DNA of 49,624 bases. Origin: a virus. The stretch spans positions 18,283 through 67,906 of IMG/VR virus record IMGVR_UViG_3300008120_000097; one strand, 5' to 3'. The notes under the pieces are model-generated. The model was not told the DNA's origin, made no database searches, and was given only the letters and a program-made list of their open reading frames with translations. Shown here piece by piece: positions 26,593 to 34,661 of this stretch (position 1 is its first letter; each line of letters opens with the position of its first letter). The translations under genes and the position numbers were made by a program.

Positions 26593-26798
26593 TGGCGCAA
26601 GGCAAAGGTAACTGGATCAAAGGCGCTATCAAAAAACCTGGCGCCTTTTCTGCACAGGCAGAGAAAGCAGGGATGAGCACAGAAGAGTTTGCAAAAACTG
26701 TTACTGACAATCCCGACAAATACAGCGACAAAACTGTAAAGCGTGCACAACTTGCAAAGACCCTTGCTGGTCTGCGTAAGAAAAAGAAAGGTAGCTAA
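26592..26798 (+). CDS. Small basic conserved phage protein (KGWIKGAIKKPGA-type), 68 aa
   Basis: MAQGKGNWIKGAIKKPGAFS, then STEEFAKTV...PDKYSDKTVKRAQLAKTLAG and a Lys-rich end RKKKKGS. The pattern (WI.GAIK.PGA ... RAQLA.TL..L.KKK) matches small proteins I recall from many tailed phages, function unknown. ATG overlaps the previous stop. Strongly basic, so it may bind DNA. Confidence 0.8.
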   Translation: MAQGKGNWIKGAIKKPGAFSAQAEKAGMSTEEFAKTVTDNPDKYSDKTVKRAQLAKTLAGLRKKKKGS

Positions 26799-26803
26799 TT
26801 ACT

Positions 26804-27223
26804 GTGTTTAAAACGCAAATCCCTTATCTCAATAGAGTTAAAGCTGCATCCAAAAATGCAGGTGATTCTTTGGGTCCATTTGTAGATCAACAAATGGCAG
26901 GAGAGAAAGGGTTCTTAAATAAGTACTTAGCAAACTTGCGCGATACAAACCCTGTATTTCCAGCTAAACAGTATGGATCTTTCCAAGAAGATTTAGATCT
27001 TGCGAAAGCTCCTGGAACTGATCAGATTGTACCTAACACTGGCAAAGATCCGTTCGCAATTAGTGGTACAAATTATCTGAAATCCTTCTTAGCAAATTAC
27101 GATCAAAGTCCTGTAATTGCTCCAGAAGAACGTGTTAATCCTGGCGGACTAACTGCCATCATCCAACAAAGAGCTGAAAAAGGAAAAGAGTTTCCAGGTT
27201 CAGAAGGTACTAGCGTCTCATGA
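26804..27223 (+). CDS. Hypothetical virion-module protein, 139 aa
   Basis: GTG start at 26804 (MFKTQIPYLNRVKAASKNAG). A polar protein with Gly/Pro-rich turns (DTNPVFPAKQYGSFQEDLDL) and an end that is Glu/Gly-rich. ATGA overlap with the next gene. Unknown function; position suggests a minor virion component. Confidence 0.58.
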   Translation: MFKTQIPYLNRVKAASKNAGDSLGPFVDQQMAGEKGFLNKYLANLRDTNPVFPAKQYGSFQEDLDLAKAPGTDQIVPNTGKDPFAISGTNYLKSFLANYDQSPVIAPEERVNPGGLTAIIQQRAEKGKEFPGSEGTSVS

Positions 27224-27906
27224 TTGGAACTGCCTTACGTTTAGCAGGACAACGCCTGCTTCCCATCATTGCTCCAGCTGGCGGTAAAGCGTTTGCTAAA
27301 GAAGCAGCTCGTACAGGTGCACTAAGTTTGGCACTTGAACAGGGATTACCGCTTGCTCTTGGCAAAGAAGCTCCTCCGCTTCCTGAAAGTCTGGCGCGTG
27401 CTGCAACCCTTGGTGTATTAAGCGGCCCCATCGAACGCGGGATTATGGCGGGTGTTAAACAAGTAGCACCAGGCCTTTCTCAAATGGAAGCTGGTGCAGC
27501 ACAACGAATGGCAGGAATGGGAATACCCGCTCCAGCTGCTCAGAGTTTGGCAGGTGCAGCAGCAGGTCTTGGTAAGTTAGGCATTGGTGTTATTGGTGGT
27601 ATGGCTGTTACTGAACCTTTAACCCGAGCGGTGACACGTTCAGTTCTTCCTGAAGGTTATGGCGGTGGCCGTAATACACAAACTGGCATCCAAGCAGATG
27701 TTACAAATGCAGAGTTAGCTGCAATGCCAGAGGCAGTTGTCGGCACTGATCCCAATGCCCTGGAGCACCAACGTCGTTTAGAATTAACCTATGCCAGGAA
27801 CTACAAGTTCCCTAGCTATATCTATCATGTTTCTCAAGGCGGTTCTTCTAATCCCTTTGAGATTGCAAACCAAATGTTAAGTACTCCAACAACTCGGTAC
27901 TTCTGA
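27220..27906 (+). CDS. Gly/Ala-rich hydrophobic virion protein with C-terminal TTRYF tag
   Basis: 228 residues. Hydrophobic Gly/Ala segments at about 10-45 (LAGQRLLPIIAPAGGKAFAK) and 100-130 (QSLAGAAAGLGKLGIGVIGG), typical of membrane-inserting glycine zippers. The C-terminus ends QMLSTPTTRYF, resembling the ends of the lysozyme, M23-like and 29668 proteins. ATGA and TGATG overlaps join it to neighbours. A membrane-pore or ejection role is inferred. Confidence 0.62.
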   Translation: MIGTALRLAGQRLLPIIAPAGGKAFAKEAARTGALSLALEQGLPLALGKEAPPLPESLARAATLGVLSGPIERGIMAGVKQVAPGLSQMEAGAAQRMAGMGIPAPAAQSLAGAAAGLGKLGIGVIGGMAVTEPLTRAVTRSVLPEGYGGGRNTQTGIQADVTNAELAAMPEAVVGTDPNALEHQRRLELTYARNYKFPSYIYHVSQGGSSNPFEIANQMLSTPTTRYF

Positions 27907-29117
27907 TGCGCTTTGCAAATATTCCAAACTATCTCTCCAATAGCATTGCTGCTGCTAGTAAGTTTGGTAGTGAATTTAGTAACTATGTAGAACAAGGTTT
28001 AAACCTTGGCCGTGGTGCTACCGGACCACGTGCTGTTTATGGTGGTGTCAAAGAAGCAGTTAAATATGCAAAGCAAGGTAATCTTCCATTGGCTGCTGCT
28101 ACTGGCACCCTTGATGTTTTAACAGATGCATCACGTGGCACCTACTGGTTCTTAAATCACACCTTAGCAGTTGGTCGTAATGTTGGGCGTGCCGCTGGCC
28201 AGAAGATGGGTCTTGATCCTGTCACCACTGATCTGCTTGGCCGCAGTACTCCGTTTGCTATTGCCGCTTTAGGAGGTGCTGTTGGTAACCCGCTGACAGG
28301 TGCTCGTCCTGCTGGTTTCAAGAGCATCCTACCTGTTTCCAAGGAAGAAGATCCGACTGGTCGTACATCGGCTAACCCCATGGCGGAATCTGTTCTGCGT
28401 TACTTCACAGGTCGCCGTGGTGATCCACTTCCTTACTCAACGTTTAAAGAAGAACGTCCTGAAGTTGCTTATCCTACCTATCAACAATATCTGCGCTACA
28501 AACACATGAAGCCAGATGGGTTTGGAAAGGTTGATCCACAATCGCAATCTTTTGTTGGACCACTTGGTATTATTCGTGGTACTGCAAAAGGATTAAATGA
28601 ACCAGAGATTCAATATTTTGGTTTCCCTGTTACGGCATCCACAGCTATTGGTACTGCAGCTGCTATTGGAACTACAGGTGCACTGCAAAAAGCATTACCA
28701 GAAAAAATGCGCTACGCAAAAACTGTGATGGCCAGGACTCCTGAAATGGAACAAGCTGTTAAACAGTTAGGGCGTGAAATTGCTGTGGAAAAAGCAGGTA
28801 TCCCTATCAATAAGGGAACAAAAGGTGGAGTGCAATATCTGACTGGTTTATTAGAAGATGTAGCACAAAAAGAACCGATTGGTGCACCTAAGCTTGCAAC
28901 AGCTGCCGGGATTGTGGCTGCTGGACTTGGCGCCGGTTATTTAGCAAAGAAAGGATCACAAGCTATCTTCAACAAACAAGCTGAGAATCGTTTAAAGAAA
29001 GAACAACCAGTAGAATACCTAAAGCATAAATATGGTTCTTTCCAATCTGCTAGTGAAGCTTTAGGACAACCTCCGGCTTCTAGTTGGCAAGAACTCACTC
29101 CTTACATGAATCAGTAA
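27906..29117 (+). CDS. Large Gly/Ala-rich virion protein, 403 aa
   Basis: MRFANIPNYLSNSIAAASKF starts a 403-residue protein with several hydrophobic Gly/Ala segments (about 110-122, 240-262 and 318-340; TAAGIVAAGLGAGYLAKKG). The MRFAN[I/V]P start is shared with the frame-disrupted 43337 gene. Polar segments between the hydrophobic ones include a Tyr-rich stretch (YPTYQQYLRYKHMKPDG). It overlaps both neighbours by 1 nt. Probably a membrane-active structural protein; no known family. Confidence 0.62.
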   Translation: MRFANIPNYLSNSIAAASKFGSEFSNYVEQGLNLGRGATGPRAVYGGVKEAVKYAKQGNLPLAAATGTLDVLTDASRGTYWFLNHTLAVGRNVGRAAGQKMGLDPVTTDLLGRSTPFAIAALGGAVGNPLTGARPAGFKSILPVSKEEDPTGRTSANPMAESVLRYFTGRRGDPLPYSTFKEERPEVAYPTYQQYLRYKHMKPDGFGKVDPQSQSFVGPLGIIRGTAKGLNEPEIQYFGFPVTASTAIGTAAAIGTTGALQKALPEKMRYAKTVMARTPEMEQAVKQLGREIAVEKAGIPINKGTKGGVQYLTGLLEDVAQKEPIGAPKLATAAGIVAAGLGAGYLAKKGSQAIFNKQAENRLKKEQPVEYLKHKYGSFQSASEALGQPPASSWQELTPYMNQ

Positions 29118-29626
29118 TGGCAGGGCTTTACGACAACTACGTTCAAACAGATAATATCTTCAAGGGCGAAGCACCTGGCCTTGGCAACTACAATTGGGGC
29201 TCTGTTTCTAGTAACACAGATTGGAGCCAAACTCCAAGTGTTGATTGGACTGGTTCGTTTGATTTACCTGGCTTAAGCGGTGCTGGTGGTTTAGCCGCAC
29301 GTTCCTCTGGCACCGACTGGGTACAAAAAGGTTTTGAAGCACTGAACAAAGCTCTTACTTACAAATCACAAAACAGTACTAATCCTGGTTCTCGTAGTTA
29401 TCGTGGTTACGGTTCTAATGCGCCCACTGCAGTACAAGGCCGTGGCTATACTATGTTCCTTCCCACGCCAACACAGAAAACCACACAGTCTGGTGGTAGC
29501 CGAGGTATTGGCGGTGCATTAGGAACTTTGGCTGGAATCGGTGTTTCAATGATTCCTGGTGTAGGCGCTGCTGCCGCTGCTGCTGCTCCAGCTCTTGGCG
29601 GAACCTTAGGCGGTTTCTTTGGTTAA
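29117..29626 (+). CDS. Gly-rich virion protein with Ala zipper end, 169 aa
   Basis: Start at 29117 (MAGLYDNYVQTDNIFKGEAP), overlapping the previous stop as TAATG; an ATG at 29084 lies inside the upstream gene. N-terminal two thirds are polar and Gly/Ser/Asn-rich; the end is a long Gly/Ala zipper (AGIGVSMIPGVGAAAAAAAP). It could insert in a membrane. Function inferred only from composition and position. Confidence 0.6.
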   Translation: MAGLYDNYVQTDNIFKGEAPGLGNYNWGSVSSNTDWSQTPSVDWTGSFDLPGLSGAGGLAARSSGTDWVQKGFEALNKALTYKSQNSTNPGSRSYRGYGSNAPTAVQGRGYTMFLPTPTQKTTQSGGSRGIGGALGTLAGIGVSMIPGVGAAAAAAAPALGGTLGGFFG

Positions 29627-29667
29627 GCGTAGTTCTTCTAAAATAACATTTAAGAGGATTTAATTTC

Positions 29668-30474
29668 ATGAACCCGTTACTGATTAGCGCTTTAGTTGGC
29701 GGAGGATTAGGAGCAACAGAAGCTTACAAACGTAGTGGTGGTGATATTGGCCAAACTGTTGGTGGTGGTCTTCTGGGCACTGGTTTAGGTGCTGTTCTCC
29801 CTGGTGCTGCTAGTGCTATTGGTACGCGTCTTGCTGGTACCGCTCTTGGTGCCAAGATTGCTCCAGAAGCTTATAAAGCATCTCAGTTATTTGCCCGTGG
29901 CGGTGCAAGCACTATTAACCCAATTGGCCAGCAAGCCTTAGGTAAAGCCGCCCTTGCTAAAGGTCTTGGCGGTGCCGCCCTGATTGGAGGCGGTTTAGCT
30001 GTTCCGGCTCTTGCAGCTGGCGGTGCAAGCCTTGCAGGTAAAGCTGTTCAACCCGTTTCTAAAGCTGTTGGTTTAACTCAGCAAGCAACGGGTGCCGGTA
30101 TGCCCCAGCTGCCTGATGTTCCTGGTTATGGAGCAGGTCAGATGACCCCTTCTAATTTGGGTCAGTTTGGTCCTCCAGGTGCTGCTGGTTATGCTGATCC
30201 TCTTGGTTCAATCCAAAGTCAGCTTCGGTTTGAGCAACAGCAGTACATGCAGAGTCTGCAGAATGCTCTGCGTTATGCTCCGTACCAGGAAGCTTATCAA
30301 CAACGCTCCAAAGAAGCTGATCTTATCCGTGGCGCCAAAGCTGCACAACTTGCGACTGCTCTAGCTACTGATGCTGCAATGCGTCAACAGGGTCAACTTG
30401 GTGCTCAACGGATGGCAGAAGGTTTCTTAACCAACGTTGGTCAAGCTGGTGCTACCCAGTATCGTTACTTCTGA
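29668..30474 (+). CDS. Gly/Ala-zipper virion protein with YRYF C-terminus
   Basis: 268 residues. The first ~140 residues are glycine-zipper rich (LVGGGLGATEAY, GGGLLGTGLGAVLPGAAS, AALIGGGLAVPALAAGG), then a polar Gln-rich helical part, ending TQYRYF. Good ribosome site AAGAGGA upstream. Such proteins can form helical pores in membranes, as internal proteins of podophages do. Assignment as ejection protein is inference. Confidence 0.62.
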   Translation: MNPLLISALVGGGLGATEAYKRSGGDIGQTVGGGLLGTGLGAVLPGAASAIGTRLAGTALGAKIAPEAYKASQLFARGGASTINPIGQQALGKAALAKGLGGAALIGGGLAVPALAAGGASLAGKAVQPVSKAVGLTQQATGAGMPQLPDVPGYGAGQMTPSNLGQFGPPGAAGYADPLGSIQSQLRFEQQQYMQSLQNALRYAPYQEAYQQRSKEADLIRGAKAAQLATALATDAAMRQQGQLGAQRMAEGFLTNVGQAGATQYRYF

Positions 30475-30489
30475 TAGGAGGGGCTAATC

Positions 30490-31074
30490 GTGCCTCAAGA
30501 TTTTAGTAGCTACTACAAGCCAGGAACACCTAACTACTTTGGTGTTTCCACTGGTAAGGAGCTTGATCTAGAAAAGTTAAAAGCTGCTATTGGCAAGTAC
30601 AAAGGTATTGATTTTAATACTGGTAAAACAGTTGACCTTGCTTTAGAAGAATATAAAAAAGCAGCTGGTACTTCTAATCAACCCTTTGATTACTTTGCTC
30701 AGGTTCCTCCTATTGCTGGAGCTGCTGATTTATCACCAACTGATCTGACTGGTGCAGAACAGTACGCCAATACAGTTAAAGCTCTGCAAGAAAATCTCTT
30801 AAAATCAGAACTCAAGCAAAATGTTTTAAGCCTTGGTGCGGCCACGGCTTTTGGTGCAGCATCTCTTCCGTTCACGGAGTACATGCGCAACCAAGACTAC
30901 AACCGTCAGCTTGCAGCATTCCAAGCACGTGAGCAATCTCCTACTGCACAAGCAGCACGTAACCTTGTTGGTCAACAACAACTACAACTAGCTGCTTCTG
31001 CTCAGGCTGAGAAGCGTCGTGCTTTTGGTGATTTAAAGCGAGCCACTGTTGAACCTTTCCGCAGCCGTGGTTAA
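30490..31074 (+). CDS. Hypothetical virion-module protein, 194 aa
   Basis: GTG start with AGGAGGGG upstream (a strong ribosome site). MPQDFSSYYKPGTPNYFGVS, then a helical, Gln/Ala-rich C-terminal half (FQAREQSPTAQAARNLVGQQ) and a basic end. Contains a hydrophobic patch at ~115-130. Probably a virion component together with the preceding zipper proteins. Confidence 0.6.
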   Translation: MPQDFSSYYKPGTPNYFGVSTGKELDLEKLKAAIGKYKGIDFNTGKTVDLALEEYKKAAGTSNQPFDYFAQVPPIAGAADLSPTDLTGAEQYANTVKALQENLLKSELKQNVLSLGAATAFGAASLPFTEYMRNQDYNRQLAAFQAREQSPTAQAARNLVGQQQLQLAASAQAEKRRAFGDLKRATVEPFRSRG

Positions 31075-31100
31075 TACCTGGAGCTGTTGGGTACTAACTC

Positions 31101-31106
31101 TATAAT
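31101..31106 (+). promoter_or_regulatory. TATAAT box before 31134 gene
   Basis: CTATAATA-like sequence 27 nt upstream of the ATG; no recognisable -35. Similar A/T boxes precede 38996 (TATAAT at 38886-38891) and 44649 (TACAAT at 44613-44618). Confidence 0.4.
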
Positions 31107-31133
31107 AAGTAAAGCAGTTTAAAAAGATTTATC

Positions 31134-32390
31134 ATGGCAAAAAAAGGCGGAAGCAGTGCACCAGCACCTGCTGCACGATCAGCACCAGCTCCTGCCCCAC
31201 GCCCAGCGCCTGCACCAGCGCCCCGTCCTGCTCCGGCCCCTTCACCAGCTCCTGCTGCACGGTCGGCACCAGCTCCTGCTGCACGGTCGGCACCAGCTCC
31301 TGCTGCAAGACCTTCTGCGCCTGCACAACAACAGCAGCGTAAAGCAGAAGCTCCGGCACAACAAAAAAAATCAAATCAACAACAGGCAGCAAAAGCAGCT
31401 CAACAACAGCAACCAACACGTCAAACTTCAGGTGCTGCACCTAAAGCTCAAACAACTGCTACTACTAAAACCACTACATCTTCTAGTGGCGGTAAAACTC
31501 CACAACAAAAAGCTAAAGATCTTTTAGCTTCTTTTGGTTCAAATATCAACCAAAAAGAAAAAGAAACTTTAATTGATAAATTTGGTAGCAAGGGTAGGGG
31601 TATTCTTCAAGATGCAGTTAAAGCTGGCGCTGTTACTGTTAAAACAAAATCTGAATCTGGCTCTGGTCCTGGTTCTGGTAAAAATAAAGATAAAACTCCA
31701 AAAGATAAAAAGCAACCCGGTCCTGGTGTAACAAAAACACCAGCCGGAACATTTGTTGATCTTGGTGATATTGAAAGTGTATTTGGCAGCATCATGGATG
31801 TTCTTGGTGCTGGTCAAGCTGAAACGTTCAATGAACTAGAAGGTCAGTACAACTTAGATGAACAGTTCCTTGAAAATCAATCCAATGAGCGTCTTGGTCA
31901 ATTCAATCTCCAAGGTGTTCAAGCACAAGCAGAAGCAACAAAGTATGCAGCTGAACAGTCTGCTGGCGCTACCAGGTTTGCAGCAACTGAGTCTGCTCGT
32001 GGTCAGATTGAAACCCAACGAGTTGCATCTGAAAGCGCAGAGCGTCAGATTGGTTTGACTGGTGCGCAAGAACGTTTAACCACCGTTACTCGCGGTGAAC
32101 AGGAACGTTTAGGGATTGCTACCACTGGTGAACAGGAACGTTTAACCACTGCTACTCGTGGAGAACAAGAACGTCTAGGGATTGCCGCTACTGGTGAGCA
32201 AGAACGTTCGACACAGCGCGAACGTTTTATTGGTGAAACTGGATTAGAACAGACCCGTGGAACAGAGGAACGTGAAACCATTGGTCGCCAAGCTCGTGAA
32301 CAACGGGAAACTGAATTGCAACAGGAACTCTATCGTCGCTTTAGAGAGGAGAAGGACTATGCTCAATCTCGTGCTGCATTCCGTGCATGA
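31134..32390 (+). CDS. Ala/Pro-rich and coiled-coil repeat protein, 418 aa
   Basis: N-terminal ~75 residues are Ala-Pro repeats (SAPAPAARSAPAPAPRPAPA), then Gln/Lys/Thr-rich disordered sequence. From about 210 it becomes a long helix with Glu/Gln/Arg repeats; around 295-370 a repeat of about 10 residues (GEQERLGIATT, GEQERLTTATR, GEQERLGIAAT) is obvious. This suggests a long stalk or structural tether. Low-complexity codon patterns produce antisense open frames that are not genes. It overlaps the next gene by ATGA. Confidence 0.62.
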   Translation: MAKKGGSSAPAPAARSAPAPAPRPAPAPAPRPAPAPSPAPAARSAPAPAARSAPAPAARPSAPAQQQQRKAEAPAQQKKSNQQQAAKAAQQQQPTRQTSGAAPKAQTTATTKTTTSSSGGKTPQQKAKDLLASFGSNINQKEKETLIDKFGSKGRGILQDAVKAGAVTVKTKSESGSGPGSGKNKDKTPKDKKQPGPGVTKTPAGTFVDLGDIESVFGSIMDVLGAGQAETFNELEGQYNLDEQFLENQSNERLGQFNLQGVQAQAEATKYAAEQSAGATRFAATESARGQIETQRVASESAERQIGLTGAQERLTTVTRGEQERLGIATTGEQERLTTATRGEQERLGIAATGEQERSTQRERFIGETGLEQTRGTEERETIGRQAREQRETELQQELYRRFREEKDYAQSRAAFRA

Positions 32391-32872
32391 TTGATTGGTT
32401 AGAAACCTTAAGTCCTAACGAGAAAGAAGCGTTCCTTACATTCTGTAAAAAGCATAGCTCTCCTATTCAGATGTACCTGTATGCCCGCTTCCTTGGGTAT
32501 GCAGGTAGCATTGTGGAATGTGATGAGTGGCAGCAATCTACATTTAAGAAAAGAAATCTCCAACAAATTCTGGAGATTGAGATTGACAATATGAGAGAAG
32601 ACGTAGAAAAACTACGTCAAGCCATTGATCTTGGTATGGTCAAGCAGGACAATGGCACCGCTCGTATTGCTATGCTCCAGAAAGAACTACGTGGTGCCAT
32701 CAAACAGATTCAAGATGAACGCTATGTAGGAGATAAACAGGGTTTAATTCTTGCTGGTGCTGATCGAGCTTTGCGTGAAATCGTCTTAATCTTTAGGGAC
32801 GATCCAATTGAAGGCCCACTCCAAGATGCTGTGATGGCAGTGTGGACAAAAATTCTGTCGGAAGAATCTTGA
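32387..32872 (+). CDS. Candidate small terminase subunit
   Basis: 161 residues, directly upstream of TerL where the small subunit is usually found. N-terminal part (MIDWLETLSPNEKEAFLTFC) and helical central region (LQQILEIEIDNMREDVEKLR, MLQKELRGAIKQIQDERY) match the expected helix-turn-helix-plus-oligomerisation shape, but I do not see a definite HTH. Assignment rests mostly on position. ATGA overlap with the preceding gene. Confidence 0.5.
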   Translation: MIDWLETLSPNEKEAFLTFCKKHSSPIQMYLYARFLGYAGSIVECDEWQQSTFKKRNLQQILEIEIDNMREDVEKLRQAIDLGMVKQDNGTARIAMLQKELRGAIKQIQDERYVGDKQGLILAGADRALREIVLIFRDDPIEGPLQDAVMAVWTKILSEES

Positions 32873-32895
32873 GTGTAGGGAGTTAGGGTAAGGGG

Positions 32896-34419
32896 ATGGC
32901 AAACACATCTCTTTACGCTGTTTACAGGCGGACTGCCCGTGCCGGTGCAAAGCAACAGGTCGTCAAGAAAACCAGCAATATTGACATTGAGCGGGCACGT
33001 GTTGATTTCTCGTACTTCTGTGATGTAGTTGGTGAGAAACCACCTGCAACGCACATGCGTTTGTGGCATGAACACCTGTGCACTGGCAACAACTCTGAAT
33101 GCCTGATGGGCATTGCTGGTCCTAACGTAGACATCCTGGCACCACGCGGTTCAGCAAAGAGCACGGTGCTTGGTTTGTTTACTGCTTGGTCCATTGGGGT
33201 CCATGCTCTTCATAAGAAACCACTCAAGATTCTTTATATCTCTTATACGGTTGATGTTGCACGTCCTAAAAGTGCAGCCATCAAACGCATCATTGAAGAG
33301 AATAAACACTACAAAGAAATCTTCCCAATGGTTAAGATTGCCAAAGGGATTAACTCTAACGAATACTGGAGTATTGATTGGAAGTTTGCAGGGATCAGGT
33401 CTACCGGTGAAGAAGAATTTACTGTTTGTTGTGCAGGTTTGAAAGGTGCTGTGACCTCTAAACGTTCGCACCTTTGTATTATTGATGACGCTATCAAATC
33501 GGCAGACGATATTAAGAACAGGGATATTCGTGCTGCTATGGAGGATAACTGGAACTCAGTTATCGTTCCTACCATGTTTGAAGGTGCGCGTGCAATCTGC
33601 TTAGGTACACGATTCCGCCATGACGATATTCATAACAGTACCTTTACTCCAGCTAATGACTGGGTACAAATTGTTCAATCAGCAATCACAGTTGATGAGA
33701 ATGGTGATGAAAAGTCCTACTGGCCTGAGATGTGGTCACTGGAATACCTGCAGGACCGAAAGCGCCAGGCACCAATCAGCTTTAGTTTCCAGTATCAGAA
33801 CCAGATTGTTCAAACCAGCGAGCTTTCCATCTCACCTGATTTGCTTGTTAAAAGTAAGATCCCAACTGAGTTTGACACTCTAGGTGTTGGCGTTGATCTT
33901 TCTGCAGGTGTGCGCGAACGTAATGACTATAGTGTGTTTGTACTAGGAGGCAGGGTTGGGGACAAGATCTACATCATTGATACCAAGCGGCTTCGGTTGA
34001 TGGGCAACCTGGAGAAGCTAGAGGCCATGATGGAAATGATGTATGAATGGGGAATTGTTTATAAAGATGGTGACAAATATTTCCCCACTGGATCCAATGT
34101 AGATATCTGGTCAGAAGCTGTGGCATACCAAGCATCCCTAGAGGCTGATTTCAAACGCATTTGCCAAGCAGAACATGGTCTTTACAACTTGATCTGGCAT
34201 CCAGTCAAAGGATTCCGTGGCGACAAACTTGCACGGTTTAGGGGCATTATGGGTCTATTTGAGCAACGCAAGATTTTCTTCAACAAGTTCCGCAAGTTCC
34301 AAGCACTCCATGATGAGATCGTTAACTTTGGCGTCAGTTCCCATGACGATTGTGTTGACGCCATGGTTTGGCTGTGCAATGGCCTGATGACACGCGGTAA
34401 GTTGGAGTTGGAATATTAA
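32896..34419 (+). CDS. terL: Terminase large subunit (DNA packaging ATPase/nuclease)
   Basis: 507 residues. ATPase domain: Walker A at 82-89 (APRGSAKS), Walker B at 193-198 (LCIIDDAI), coupling motif at 236-240 (LGTRF). Nuclease domain: D334 in GVGVDLSAGVRERNDYSVFV and D484-D485/D488 in SSHDDCVDAMVW. The motor drives DNA into the prohead and cuts concatemers. Good AAGGGG upstream. All key acidic residues are present. Confidence 0.93.
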   Translation: MANTSLYAVYRRTARAGAKQQVVKKTSNIDIERARVDFSYFCDVVGEKPPATHMRLWHEHLCTGNNSECLMGIAGPNVDILAPRGSAKSTVLGLFTAWSIGVHALHKKPLKILYISYTVDVARPKSAAIKRIIEENKHYKEIFPMVKIAKGINSNEYWSIDWKFAGIRSTGEEEFTVCCAGLKGAVTSKRSHLCIIDDAIKSADDIKNRDIRAAMEDNWNSVIVPTMFEGARAICLGTRFRHDDIHNSTFTPANDWVQIVQSAITVDENGDEKSYWPEMWSLEYLQDRKRQAPISFSFQYQNQIVQTSELSISPDLLVKSKIPTEFDTLGVGVDLSAGVRERNDYSVFVLGGRVGDKIYIIDTKRLRLMGNLEKLEAMMEMMYEWGIVYKDGDKYFPTGSNVDIWSEAVAYQASLEADFKRICQAEHGLYNLIWHPVKGFRGDKLARFRGIMGLFEQRKIFFNKFRKFQALHDEIVNFGVSSHDDCVDAMVWLCNGLMTRGKLELEY

Positions 34420-34459
34420 GGTTAGAGTATTGTCGGAATTAGACTGATACTACGTCCAA

Positions 34460-34645
34460 ATGAGCACCGGTTACTTTGTTGTTGAACTTGAGCAAGATGC
34501 TTACGGTTCAGCTATCATTCCTTTACCTGATGAGCTATGTCACGACATGGCGCTTCAACCAGGGACTGAGTTTGACATTGAGGTAGAGGATGACGTAATT
34601 ACCTTACGGCGCCTACAAACTGGTTACGAGATCGAAGACAACTAA
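34460..34645 (+). CDS. AbrB/MazE-like (SpoVT-AbrB fold) small protein
   Basis: 61 residues, acidic. DAYGSAIIPLPDELCHDMAL and PGTEFDIEVEDDVITLRRL follow the swapped-hairpin pattern of SpoVT-AbrB transition regulators (G-x-x-x-(I/L)P-x-x-(L/I)...G-x-x-(L/F)-x-(I/V)). It lies between TerL and portal and may be a DNA-binding regulator of the virion genes or a packaging accessory. No toxin partner adjacent. Confidence 0.65.
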   Translation: MSTGYFVVELEQDAYGSAIIPLPDELCHDMALQPGTEFDIEVEDDVITLRRLQTGYEIEDN

Positions 34646-34661
34646 TTAATTTTTTCCCACT

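Noticed and set aside
31132-31527. Open frames on both strands across the Ala-Pro repeats
   Set aside because: By-products of repeated GCACCAGCTCCT-like DNA in the 31134 gene.
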